In this document: one piece after another, positions 1-8,347 of the stretch
Numbering within the stretch: position 1 is the stretch's first letter
Layout: the number at the start of each line of letters is the position of its first letter
Source: Labilibaculum sp.
GTDB lineage: Bacteria > Bacteroidota > Bacteroidia > Bacteroidales > Marinifilaceae
Assembly (NCBI GenBank): GCA_016760525.1
Contig: JAESUW010000041.1
Span: 1 to 49,992, forward strand
Reading direction: 5' to 3'
Length of the DNA stretch: 49,992 nt
Translations under genes and position numbers: made by a program
The notes under the pieces: generated by a model
Told to the model about the DNA's origin: nothing
Seen by the model: only the letters and a program-made list of their open reading frames with translations
The model's database searches: none

Positions 1-2
1 AC

Positions 3-110
3 TCTCAACGTAAAGTTATTTCCAATTTTTTTCTTGAGCTAGAAAAGGGCTCCGAAAAAATCAGAATAACTTTACTTACACACTTTATGGGATACTACTG
101 TATTACTTGA
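3..110 (+). CDS. C-terminal fragment of an unidentified protein (left edge)
   Basis: Frame 3 is open from the window edge to a TGA at 108-110 and encodes about 35 residues, ending in THFMGYYCIT. The stop lies 8 bases before a plus-strand terminator-like hairpin (118-151), which is the placement expected for the true end of a transcription unit. The other two plus frames close early (positions 11-13 and 40-42). No family can be recognised from so short a tail. It may be a chance open frame, and the preceding sequence is needed to decide. Confidence 0.35.
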   Translation, partial: SQRKVISNFFLELEKGSEKIRITLLTHFMGYYCIT

Positions 111-117
111 TATTTAT

Positions 118-151
118 GAGGTTTTACAATTGTAGAACCTCTTTTTTTTTT
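118..151 (+). terminator. Rho-independent terminator of the left-edge gene
   Basis: An inverted repeat starting GAGGTT and ending AACCTC surrounds the palindrome TACAATTGTA and is followed directly by a run of ten T. Orientation and T-tract fit termination of plus-strand transcription entering from the left. Confidence 0.7.
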
Positions 152-170
152 GCCAAATTTGATGCATAAA

Positions 171-200
171 AAAGCGGGATGATAATTATCATCCCGCTTT
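171..200. terminator. Perfect 30-bp palindromic terminator
   Basis: This is a perfect 15-bp inverted repeat without a separate spacer: AAAGCGGGATGATAA followed by its exact reverse complement. A-rich and T-rich ends make it usable from both sides. It lies 18 bases past the stop codon of the minus-strand foldase gene, so it most likely ends the coaX-to-ppiD cluster and insulates it from the plus-strand gene on the left. Confidence 0.75.
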
Positions 201-217
201 CTGTTTGGTTCTACTCT

Positions 218-2341
218 CTAGTAAAACTTGTATCTTTTATCGATAACATTCGCATTGTCTTTTAACGCTTGGAATGCTTGATAGTTTGTACGGTATTGGT
301 AACCTTGCTCTAATCTGGTTTTAAAAGCCTGAACCGTGATATCAGAAACTTCATCACTATTTTCATTTGTAATAACAAGCATGTAAACCCCTTGATTTCC
401 CTTTACAGGAGAAGAAATTTTACCTTTTTCAAGTATGGTAGCAGTACTGATTACTTTAGGCTCAATTCCTGCACCAGGAATCTGGAACGATTGGAAGCTT
501 ATACCAGTAGCATTTTTAACTTCCAAGTTCTCCTTTTGAGCTACAGAAAGTAAACTTTGAGCTCCATCACTATTTTTTGTCATCTCGGCAATAATAAGCT
601 CAGCTTTTTTATTTTTTCTTACTGCTCTCTTAATTTCAGAAACTTTATCCTGAATAGAAGCAATTCCTTCTTCTTTAATATCTGAAAGGATCGCAACAAC
701 AAATTTATTTCCAAATTCGAAAACTGCAGAGTTGTCATTGTTTAATAAAACACTTTCCATATCCTCAGTGTTGTAAGCTGCTCTAACTAGATCTCTTGAA
801 TTTTCCAGTCCAGGGATCAATTTAGTTGCTCTTTTAAGATTTGCAGTTCTACGACTTAAGTTTTCAGCTGTAATTGCTTTAGAGAAAGATTCTTCATCCA
901 AATTGGTTCCTGCAAAAGTACGAGCTTTAGCATAAGCCGCTTGAATTGTTTTTTGACTTGCTTCAACCTTACGATCAATAATAGCAAGCTGAAGTTTTTT
1001 CACTGCCTTACTCATGTTGATAACCTGAATAACGTGAGCTCCAAACTGAGTTAAAACAACTTTTACTTCATTCTTTTTAGAAGAAAAAGCTGCATCGTTA
1101 AATGGTTGAACCATTTTTCCCTGAGTAAACCAACCTAAGTCACCACCGTTTACGGCAGAACCTTGATCAGATGAATTATCCTTAGCTAGTTTTGCAAATG
1201 TTTTACCTTTAGCAAGTAAAGCTTTCAAACTATCAGCTTTTGCTTCAGCACCATTAAAATCTCCGTTAATAGGACGAATTAAAATGTGACGGGCTTTTAC
1301 TGAATCCGGAAGCATTTTTACTTCATTCACTTTAGCCATCTTATACATTTCATTTTCAAAGTAAGGTCCGAATACATCACCTTTATTTGCAGAAAATGCA
1401 AATGCATTAACTTCCTGATTTGTTAATTCGCCCTTTTTGAAATAGTATGCATTAAAGTTGCTGTCACCGTTTAATTCTACAAATTGAATGTTATTGCTTT
1501 CTTCAGTGAAATCTTCTTTCAAATCAGCAACCCATTTCTCTGTAGCTTTGTAATCTTCAGTAGAAGGTTCTACATCAAACGATACGTAATCAATTTTTCT
1601 TGATTCTGTTTGTTTGAAAAGATCTTCGTGCTTATTGTAGTAATCTCTTATTTCAGATTCAGATACAGTAACTGTACTATCTGAAATTAGGTTATAGCTT
1701 TTTACAATGTAGTTGAAATCTACTTTTTTACTTCCTTTGACAGCCATGTCTTTTACCAACACATTTGGCATATAAAGACCTTTTTGAATCAAAGTATTGT
1801 ACTTAACAAGATTTCTTTGTGTGACAATAGCTTCCTCGATGTTTAACCAGTAAGCTTTTTGAGGTGTTCCGTTAGGAGCTGCAATTAATTGCTTAAGTTG
1901 AGCAACAACCTGATCTTTATCAACCAATCCATTTTCGTTCTGGAATAACTGACGGATGGTAGGATCAATATTACGACCTTGAACCATATCAAATAACTCT
2001 TCGGAAGAAATAGAAATTCCCAACTCATCATACTCACGGCTCATTACAAATTCTTGAACCATCTGTTGCCAAACTTGCTCTCTTAAACGTTCAGTCTGCT
2101 CCGATGGAATTGAATTCTGTCCGGACATGAGTTTGTTAACCTCCAGACTATGATTAAATCGGTTCTGGAAATCACGAATGTTAATTGATTCCCCTGCAAT
2201 TTCTGCCATCTCATTTCGTGAGTTTGCTAATAAGGAACCACCTGATTTTAGAGCATCTCCAGCAATAAATGCAAGAAGAGCACCACCAATAATGATTCCT
2301 ATAAAAACACCACGATTTCTTATTTTTTGTAATGTTGCCAT
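218..2341 (-). CDS. PpiD/SurA-like periplasmic peptidyl-prolyl isomerase
   Basis: A 707-residue membrane-anchored folding factor for exported proteins. Residues 11-31 form one hydrophobic N-terminal segment, so the protein is probably tethered in the inner membrane with the rest in the periplasm. Residues 40-200 resemble the SurA/PpiD N-terminal chaperone region. A parvulin-type (PpiC) isomerase domain lies at about 349-441, with the hallmark RHILI start, the GGDLGWF loop and the GAHVIQV end. Length and architecture match the Bacteroidota PpiD/SurA_N_3 family. It is the last gene of a minus-strand cluster with hemolysin-like, LptC and TPR genes and is followed by a strong palindromic terminator. 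The 249-bp gap upstream suggests it may have its own promoter. Family call is firm; client proteins are unknown. Confidence 0.9.
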   Translation of the reverse strand: MATLQKIRNRGVFIGIIIGGALLAFIAGDALKSGGSLLANSRNEMAEIAGESINIRDFQNRFNHSLEVNKLMSGQNSIPSEQTERLREQVWQQMVQEFVMSREYDELGISISSEELFDMVQGRNIDPTIRQLFQNENGLVDKDQVVAQLKQLIAAPNGTPQKAYWLNIEEAIVTQRNLVKYNTLIQKGLYMPNVLVKDMAVKGSKKVDFNYIVKSYNLISDSTVTVSESEIRDYYNKHEDLFKQTESRKIDYVSFDVEPSTEDYKATEKWVADLKEDFTEESNNIQFVELNGDSNFNAYYFKKGELTNQEVNAFAFSANKGDVFGPYFENEMYKMAKVNEVKMLPDSVKARHILIRPINGDFNGAEAKADSLKALLAKGKTFAKLAKDNSSDQGSAVNGGDLGWFTQGKMVQPFNDAAFSSKKNEVKVVLTQFGAHVIQVINMSKAVKKLQLAIIDRKVEASQKTIQAAYAKARTFAGTNLDEESFSKAITAENLSRRTANLKRATKLIPGLENSRDLVRAAYNTEDMESVLLNNDNSAVFEFGNKFVVAILSDIKEEGIASIQDKVSEIKRAVRKNKKAELIIAEMTKNSDGAQSLLSVAQKENLEVKNATGISFQSFQIPGAGIEPKVISTATILEKGKISSPVKGNQGVYMLVITNENSDEVSDITVQAFKTRLEQGYQYRTNYQAFQALKDNANVIDKRYKFY

Positions 2342-2590
2342 CGAAAAAGATTTAAATATTCTTAATTAGGCTACGAATATACAAAAAAATAGGAAATGAT
2401 CGCTTTTTATTCCAATCGGATTACGTGCTTTTATAGTAAAATAAGAAGAGATTGACCAGTAGGTAATTCAATTGAGTAGAATATAGATCGGATACTGTTT
2501 CCAAAGGAGAAACTGAATATGCTTGAGTATTTATTTTAGATATAAATAGAGCCCGTTTTGAGATATAAGTAAAGGTGGAATTAGGATATT

Positions 2591-3847
2591 CTAGAGGATT
2601 GTTAGGCGTACTTTTACAACACGGGTATTGCTAACCTCAAGAATCTTGAAATTGAAATTTTCAATTCGTAGTGTCTCATTATGCTTCGGGATACTTTCGT
2701 GTGTGAATAGCAAAAATCCATTCAAAGTTTCAAAATCTTCCGATTCTGGTAGATTTAGTTCGTACTTGTCATTTAGATAGTCAATTTCCAGGCGTCCTGC
2801 GAAAATATATTCGGTATCAGAAATTTTCTGTTCTTCCAAATCAATGTCGTCATGTTCATCTTCAATTTCGCCAAATATCTCCTCCATGATATCTTCCATG
2901 GTAACTATTCCGGCAGTACCTCCAAATTCATCAACTACAACAGCAACACTTTTATGTTCGCGTGTAAATAGGTTTAGTAATTTATGAGCCGGCATTGTTT
3001 CCGGCACAATAATAATATTGCTTAATCCGGCTTTAATGCTTTGCGGATTTTTAAAAATAACAGATGAATGTATGTAGCCAATAATATTATCGATAGATTC
3101 TTTGTAGATAAAAATTCTCGAAAATCCTGTTTCAATAAATCGTTGGGTAATATCTTCAATTTTGCCATTGACTTCCATGGCCTCAATTTCGTTTCTTGGA
3201 ACAATACACTCACGTAATTTAACTTTCGAAAAATCGAGTGCATTTCTAAATATTTTTATATCATGAAGATCATCTTCCGCTATGGTTTTAGTTTCTTGAC
3301 CTTCTTGAACTAAATGATCCAGATCAACTTTTCCAAATGCTTTGGTTTCTTCATCTTCGGTAATATTTGTATTAAATACCTTACGAATAATTTTCTTCGA
3401 TAAAAATATTGTGAATGATGTGATCGGGTAGAACAGGATGTAAAAAAACATCACTGGAAGGGCAAATAGGTTTAAAGCCAGGTTTGGATTAATTCTGAAA
3501 AGGGTTTTGGGAATAAATTCAGCGGTAACCAGAATTAATATTGTTGAAATAAATGTTTGGACAGCTAAAATCAGAGATTCGGAATCAACCCAAGTGGCTA
3601 TAGAAGGTTCTAATAGTTTAGCCATAAGAATACCATAAACAACAAGCGCAATATTGTTACCAACAAGTAGCGTGCTAATAAAATGTCCTGGAAAACGAGA
3701 AAAAATAGAAATAATCTTAGCCGTAACAGTATTTTTATTGCGGTCAAGTTCCATTCGTAACCTGTTTGCAGCAATAAAAGCAATTTCCATTCCTGAGAAA
3801 AATGCAGACAATACCAACATGATAAAAATGACGATTAGTTCATTCAT
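2591..3847 (-). CDS. CNNM/CBS-domain hemolysin-family membrane protein (CorC/GldE-like)
   Basis: A 418-residue inner-membrane protein. Residues 1-150 hold the CNNM (DUF21) membrane region, with FFSGMEIAFIAANR near residue 16 and several hydrophobic helices. Residues 200-320 hold a CBS pair, including the signature VVDEFGGTAGIVTMEDIMEE at 304-323. Residues 340-418 hold the CorC/HlyC C-terminal domain. This family is linked to magnesium or other cation efflux; the gliding protein GldE belongs to the same group, but the sequence alone does not show which role applies. The start codon abuts the stop of the 67-aa gene with no gap, so the two are almost certainly cotranscribed and perhaps translationally coupled. 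Confidence 0.9.
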   Translation of the reverse strand: MNELIVIFIMLVLSAFFSGMEIAFIAANRLRMELDRNKNTVTAKIISIFSRFPGHFISTLLVGNNIALVVYGILMAKLLEPSIATWVDSESLILAVQTFISTILILVTAEFIPKTLFRINPNLALNLFALPVMFFYILFYPITSFTIFLSKKIIRKVFNTNITEDEETKAFGKVDLDHLVQEGQETKTIAEDDLHDIKIFRNALDFSKVKLRECIVPRNEIEAMEVNGKIEDITQRFIETGFSRIFIYKESIDNIIGYIHSSVIFKNPQSIKAGLSNIIIVPETMPAHKLLNLFTREHKSVAVVVDEFGGTAGIVTMEDIMEEIFGEIEDEHDDIDLEEQKISDTEYIFAGRLEIDYLNDKYELNLPESEDFETLNGFLLFTHESIPKHNETLRIENFNFKILEVSNTRVVKVRLTIL

Positions 3848-4051
3848 TTACTTCTGTACTTGGTTCTTCTCTTGTAACTTTCGCATGTATCTTTTCCAGG
3901 CGTACATTAATGCAGCTATTCCAGCAATAATATACAGTATAGTGCTATCTGAAAATGAAGAGTTTATGGTTTTGTGAATTGCAGCAACTAAGCCAACAAC
4001 CATAACTATTAACCAGATTATTTCTAAAATATAAGGTAGTTTTTGTTTCAT
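3848..4051 (-). CDS. Small two-helix membrane protein of unknown function
   Basis: A 67-residue protein with two hydrophobic segments (about residues 8-26 and 38-52) and a basic C-terminal tail rich in Lys and Arg. I do not recognise the family. It is credible as a real gene because it fills the space between lptC and the CNNM/CBS gene on the same strand, its stop abuts the next start exactly, and its composition is that of a membrane protein. It may be an accessory subunit of the adjacent membrane protein; that is inference from position only. Confidence 0.65.
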   Translation of the reverse strand: MKQKLPYILEIIWLIVMVVGLVAAIHKTINSSFSDSTILYIIAGIAALMYAWKRYMRKLQEKNQVQK

Positions 4052-4095
4052 CAGTTAAACGATTTTAGATGCAATATATATATACGATTTTATTC

Positions 4096-4665
4096 TCATT
4101 GTTCTGTTTCATCATTTAAATATACTTCACCTGTAACTTTCTTAAGTGTAATTTTATTCATTTTGTCATCAGAAGAAAAACCTGTTCCTTCCAAAACTTG
4201 ACCATCGTCAGTAGTAATTCGTACATATTGGTCTGAATAAATGAGTTCTTTACCCTGATCCCAATACATTAGTTCTGTATTTATGGTTTTTCCATCATCA
4301 CTAACAGCAACCACATTATTTCTTAGTTCCCATAATTGATCAGAAACAAAATGTTTGGCATAATTAGCTTCAATTTGTCCGGCAACAGTTCCGTCATCGT
4401 TATAAGAAGTAATTTTCCCACCTTTTGGAAAATCCTGATACTCGTTATCCTCTGTTATTACCTCTATGAATTCTACAGCAAATGCACGATTCTTTATTCG
4501 GGTTGAGTCGGTGAAAATGAATTCAACATCTTTGCCGGAACGCTCTGGAGATTTCGTCTGGCTTGTAATACTTTGTACGTCTTTAATACTGTTCTCACAA
4601 GACAAAAGCATTGCAATCCCGGAAAGGACTACAATGCTTTTAATAATATCTTTTATATTTTCCAA
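4096..4665 (-). CDS. lptC: LptC-like LPS export periplasmic protein
   Basis: A 189-residue protein with a lipoprotein-type N-terminus (hydrophobic residues 10-22, LLSC lipobox, Cys23). The remainder is beta-rich and resembles LptC/YrbK, the periplasmic bridge that passes lipopolysaccharide from the LptBFG transporter to LptA. Features such as GGKITSYNDDG and the closing segment on a modified, released form (TGEVYLNDE) fit the OstA/LptC fold. E. coli LptC has a transmembrane anchor rather than a lipid anchor; a lipoprotein form would be a variation seen in Bacteroidota. It begins 4 bp after the TPR gene ends, so they share a transcript. The LptC assignment is likely; a different OstA-fold lipoprotein is the main alternative. 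Confidence 0.8.
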   Translation of the reverse strand: MENIKDIIKSIVVLSGIAMLLSCENSIKDVQSITSQTKSPERSGKDVEFIFTDSTRIKNRAFAVEFIEVITEDNEYQDFPKGGKITSYNDDGTVAGQIEANYAKHFVSDQLWELRNNVVAVSDDGKTINTELMYWDQGKELIYSDQYVRITTDDGQVLEGTGFSSDDKMNKITLKKVTGEVYLNDETEQ

Positions 4666-4669
4666 TATT

Positions 4670-6007
4670 TTATTGTGTTAACCTTGCTTTGGTTGTTTCG
4701 TTAATCCAAGCTCCAACTTTATAAGTATCACCTTCTTTAATTCCTTCAAAGAAAGCTTCTTCTTTTCTTGGAAAATGCTTAGAGTATGTATTAATTAAAC
4801 TACGAGCTTCTTCTGAACATTCTGAATCTACAGCTTTCGCTTTTAAGAATTTATCAACAGCTACCCAATAAACAGTTTTCTTCTCAAGAGGAGTTGATCC
4901 GTAATTCTTACTATAAGCAGCATAAGCTTTACCAATTAGCAAGTAAGGCTGTCCCCAGTTTGGTTTTAAACGGGCCGCTTTTAAAGCCTGAGATTTAGCA
5001 TCGCTATATTTTTTGTTGTAAAAATGAATATTTGCCAATTTGTAGTGCAGGTCAGCTTTTATTTCTGCATTCTGCTCCAATCCAATAGCTTGTATTAAGT
5101 AAGCTTTACTCTTAGGAAAATCTCTTTTCTTAATAAACATTTTAGCCAAATTGTGTGCCGCATCGGCGTTTGGCTCCAATTCGTATTTTCTTTCAGCAAC
5201 TTTAGCATACAAAGCTCCATCTTCACATTCCTGACGATTCAACATTCTTAAGATTTTGTTGATCAAAACCATGTTATCTCTGTCAGCTTCGAATTTAGGA
5301 GTAAATATGTTGCTTAACGTTTCGCAATCCGCAACACCGGCAGCAAAGAAAATTCGCTCAACATTTATTCTGGCATTGTTAATGTTGTCTTTTTTCTTCG
5401 GGTTGGCTTCAGTTTTCATCTGCTTCTTAGCCATGTCCATAAAAAGAAGGTAGTTGTCTATCACTTCTTCCGCTTCTATTTCATTGTTCAGCACCAAAAC
5501 TTTACATGCTTCCATAGTGTTTGCAATTACTTTAGCTTCCGATTTTAATCCTTGTATTTCAATGGATTTTTTCAGAATACCATAAGCTTCTTTAACCGCA
5601 GAGATGTTTTTTTTCTTGTAAGCAAATAAAGTACCACCTTTACGTCCAAGAAGGTAACCTGTAGAGTATTTACGATCACTACCGAAATACTTAATTCGTT
5701 TATCGTAAATCATCATTAATGTATCTACATATTTTAAATCTTTGGTAGAACGTAACAATCCGGTCATTATTCTCACACCATTAATATATGTAGACTTTTG
5801 ATATGCAGGTGCATTATTATAAACGTATCTCCACCCTGGAATTGCTTCAGTGTAATTTTTTTGTTTTACCATCTCGATATAAAGAGAGGCATTCAAAATT
5901 GTTTGAACACTATCCACCCCATATTTTGATTCCACAGTCTGAGCTTCCGCTTTAAACAGACCAGAAAACAAAAGAACCATTGTTACGATTAAAAGTCTTG
6001 TCTTCAT
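4670..6007 (-). CDS. Periplasmic/outer-membrane tetratricopeptide repeat protein
   Basis: A 445-residue secreted protein with a signal peptide (residues 1-23, ending KAEAQ). TPR-like helical pairs are clearest at about 275-375, including the ADAAHNLAKMF and ADLHYKLANIHFYNKKYSDAKSQALKAARLKPNWGQ-type segments that carry the usual small and aromatic positions. TPR arrays bind partner proteins; no enzymatic motif is visible. It sits directly upstream of lptC and downstream of coaX, a neighbourhood I recall from many Bacteroidota, suggesting an envelope-biogenesis role. The exact partner cannot be read from the sequence. Confidence 0.8.
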   Translation of the reverse strand: MKTRLLIVTMVLLFSGLFKAEAQTVESKYGVDSVQTILNASLYIEMVKQKNYTEAIPGWRYVYNNAPAYQKSTYINGVRIMTGLLRSTKDLKYVDTLMMIYDKRIKYFGSDRKYSTGYLLGRKGGTLFAYKKKNISAVKEAYGILKKSIEIQGLKSEAKVIANTMEACKVLVLNNEIEAEEVIDNYLLFMDMAKKQMKTEANPKKKDNINNARINVERIFFAAGVADCETLSNIFTPKFEADRDNMVLINKILRMLNRQECEDGALYAKVAERKYELEPNADAAHNLAKMFIKKRDFPKSKAYLIQAIGLEQNAEIKADLHYKLANIHFYNKKYSDAKSQALKAARLKPNWGQPYLLIGKAYAAYSKNYGSTPLEKKTVYWVAVDKFLKAKAVDSECSEEARSLINTYSKHFPRKEEAFFEGIKEGDTYKVGAWINETTKARLTQ

Positions 6008-6254
6008 ATTCCTATTTTTTTATAATCAAGTTACTTTTTGTTTCAAACTAAAAAAACCTTTCGATTTTCCTGATATAATTTTTAATAATTAAATCAGGGT
6101 CTAAATATAACGAAAGTTTTAGTTTTGTCAGAACTAAAACTGCAAAACTCATACCAAAAATTAGTATAAGCTTCAAAATTGGTCTGAGCATCTATATTTT
6201 TTGAGCTCATGCAAAACTATAAATAAATTAGAAAGCAGCAAAAAAATCCCCCTA

Positions 6255-6992
6255 TTAAGAGAGAATCAACAAATTAAAATTCAATATTTTATTCAGACCT
6301 TCCAGTACAATTTCCGGATGTAAATCCGTTTTGTTATTCAACAATTTGCTTAAGAAATTAGCATCACCTCCAGTTATAATAACACGCAAGTCGGAATGTT
6401 TCGATTTTAAATTATTTATGTATGCATCTATTTCGAAGATCAATCCATTTTGTACTCCGGATATTATTGCGTCATTTGTGTTTTTACCTATCAAATTAAA
6501 ATTTTCATTTTTCGATAGCTCAGGTAATTTTTTTGTGAATTCATGCAAAGCTTTAAATCTCATTTTTAAACCAGGAGAAATACATCCTCCTATGTATTGG
6601 CCTTTGTTATTCACAAAATCAAAAGTAATTGCAGTTCCGGCATCTATAACCAGAATATCTTTTCCTTCATGCAATCCATATGCACCAGTGCAAGCGGCTA
6701 ATCGATCGTATCCGAGAGTACTTTTTGATTCATATCGATTTTCAAGAGGAATTTTAATTTTAGAATTAAAAAACAGAACTAGCTTGCATTGTGGCTTAAG
6801 CTTTGCAATTAATGCTTCCGGGTATTCTCTAACCGAGGATATAATAACATTGTAAGTGTTCTTGTATTTTGATACAAGGCCACAAATGAATTCAATTTCT
6901 TCCAAAGTTGAGGTCTCAAGCTTAACTAATTGATTGTTTTCAAAGAAGCCTGCCTTAATTTGTGTGTTTCCTATGTCAACGATTAAATTCAA
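6255..6992 (-). CDS. coaX: Type III pantothenate kinase
   Basis: A 245-residue enzyme that phosphorylates pantothenate in the first step of coenzyme A synthesis. The ASKHA-fold motifs are in place: N-terminal DIGNTQIKAGFF (phosphate 1), GYDRLA near residue 97 (pantothenate-side loop), DAGTAITFDFV (phosphate 2), GGCISPGLKMRF, and the C-terminal ITGGDA motif. Length is normal for CoaX, and no PanK-I or PanK-II features are present. It is the first gene of the minus-strand cluster; 247 bp separate it from the TPR gene, so readthrough or a second promoter there is possible. Identification is firm. Confidence 0.95.
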   Translation of the reverse strand: MNLIVDIGNTQIKAGFFENNQLVKLETSTLEEIEFICGLVSKYKNTYNVIISSVREYPEALIAKLKPQCKLVLFFNSKIKIPLENRYESKSTLGYDRLAACTGAYGLHEGKDILVIDAGTAITFDFVNNKGQYIGGCISPGLKMRFKALHEFTKKLPELSKNENFNLIGKNTNDAIISGVQNGLIFEIDAYINNLKSKHSDLRVIITGGDANFLSKLLNNKTDLHPEIVLEGLNKILNFNLLILS

Positions 6993-7200
6993 AAGAGTTG
7001 AATTGATTGTAAATTATTATAAATGGCTTGTAAAATCGCATAAAATTAGTAAACTTTATGCATATTAATCCAGTGATACTTAGGTTTTATATATTCATTT
7101 AAAATATTTGAGGGATTTTATTTTTTATCTCATGTATTTTAGTGATTTTTTATTTAAAATAGTTTAGATTAAAATCGATTACATATTCAATTTCGAATTG

Positions 7201-8307
7201 ATGAAGAAAAAAATTTTAATTGTTGAAGATGACTGTTTAATTTCGACGATCTTCCGGATGTTCCTAAAAGAACTTGGTTATGATCTTATTGGAATTGTAG
7301 AGGATGGTAAAGAGGCTATTCGCTTATGTGAAAAAATGAAGCCGGATATTATACTTATGGATGTGCATTTGGGGGGTGACCTTGATGGAATTCAAACAAC
7401 AGAATTAATCAAAACTAAATTTGACATTCCGGTTATCTTCCTTTCCAGCGATACCGAGGAAAGTACAATTCAAAGAGTTATTAATATTCACTCTTATGGA
7501 TATTTGGTGAAGCCTATTGATAAGAGGGAGTTAGGTATATCTATTGAATTGGCTTTTTATAAACATCAATTTGATTTGGATCAGAAAATGCGCGAACAGC
7601 GTTTTCGAAATTTCATAACTGATTCTCCTGAAGCCATTATTGTAATTAACGAAAATGGTGTGATAGAATATTTGAACTGTTTAGGACTTAAATTATTAAA
7701 AACAGCTTACATTGAAGATTTAATGGGTTTACCATTGTTATCTTTTGTTTCAGATGAATATTCTGCAATCTTTAAAGAGAGATTGGAAAATTCATTAACA
7801 TTAGAAACCGGTATTCCTTATACTCATTTGAAATTAAAGACCATACATGGGGAATTGTTTGATGTGGGTTTAACTGGAGCTCAAATTGAATTTAATGGCA
7901 AAAAAAATCTTCAGTTAATTATTCGGGATATTACGCAAGAGTTTGCCTATCGTCAATTATTAGCGGAGAAAGCTAACATCATCAATAATTTTGTTGATGG
8001 TGTTGTGACTTTCGATTTGGAAGGGAAGGTGAAATCGTGGAACCGGGCATGTGAGCGAATTTTTGGTGTTTCCGAAGCCAATACTATTGGCAAATCTTAC
8101 TGTAGTCTGTTTATTTCTGAGGAACAAAAAACTTTTGCCGAAGATATTTTGATTCCGGTAGGTGATAATGACAAATATGAAACCAGTATTACTCTTGAGA
8201 TTCAAAATAAAAAGGAGGAGGTAAAATTGAGAGCTAATTTACTTCGAAACGAAAAAGGAGAGGAAACCGGAGTGGTTTGCTACATTCGGGATCATATTTG
8301 TTCCTGA
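7201..8307 (+). CDS. Response regulator with two PAS domains and no effector domain
   Basis: A 368-residue cytoplasmic signalling protein. Residues 1-120 form a receiver domain with acidic pocket E9-D10-D11, phospho-acceptor Asp54 (ILMDVH) and the conserved Lys in YLVKPID near 104. Two PAS domains follow, at about 135-250 (SPEAIIVINENGVIEYLN) and 258-368 (FVDGVVTFDLEGKVKSWNRACERIFG), the second ending in a PAC-like YIRD stretch at the C-terminus. No histidine kinase, GGDEF, HTH or phosphatase domain is present, so output must be through another protein. An upstream TTG at 7198 could extend it by one codon; ATG at 7201 is preferred. No obvious cognate kinase lies beside it. It converges with mfd across a shared terminator. 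Confidence 0.85.
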   Translation: MKKKILIVEDDCLISTIFRMFLKELGYDLIGIVEDGKEAIRLCEKMKPDIILMDVHLGGDLDGIQTTELIKTKFDIPVIFLSSDTEESTIQRVINIHSYGYLVKPIDKRELGISIELAFYKHQFDLDQKMREQRFRNFITDSPEAIIVINENGVIEYLNCLGLKLLKTAYIEDLMGLPLLSFVSDEYSAIFKERLENSLTLETGIPYTHLKLKTIHGELFDVGLTGAQIEFNGKKNLQLIIRDITQEFAYRQLLAEKANIINNFVDGVVTFDLEGKVKSWNRACERIFGVSEANTIGKSYCSLFISEEQKTFAEDILIPVGDNDKYETSITLEIQNKKEEVKLRANLLRNEKGEETGVVCYIRDHICS

Positions 8308-8312
8308 AAAAT

Positions 8313-8345
8313 AAACTCCTGCCAAATAATTGACAGGAGTTGTTA
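8313..8345. terminator. Bidirectional terminator between the PAS regulator and mfd
   Basis: Stem AACTCCTG (8314-8321) pairs with CAGGAGTT (8334-8341), flanked by A-rich and T-rich sequence. It sits between the stops of two convergent genes and can serve both. Confidence 0.7.
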
Positions 8346-8347
8346 TA

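Noticed and set aside
6331-6855. 174-aa plus-strand ORF opposite coaX
   Set aside because: Antisense shadow; coaX motifs are complete on the minus strand.
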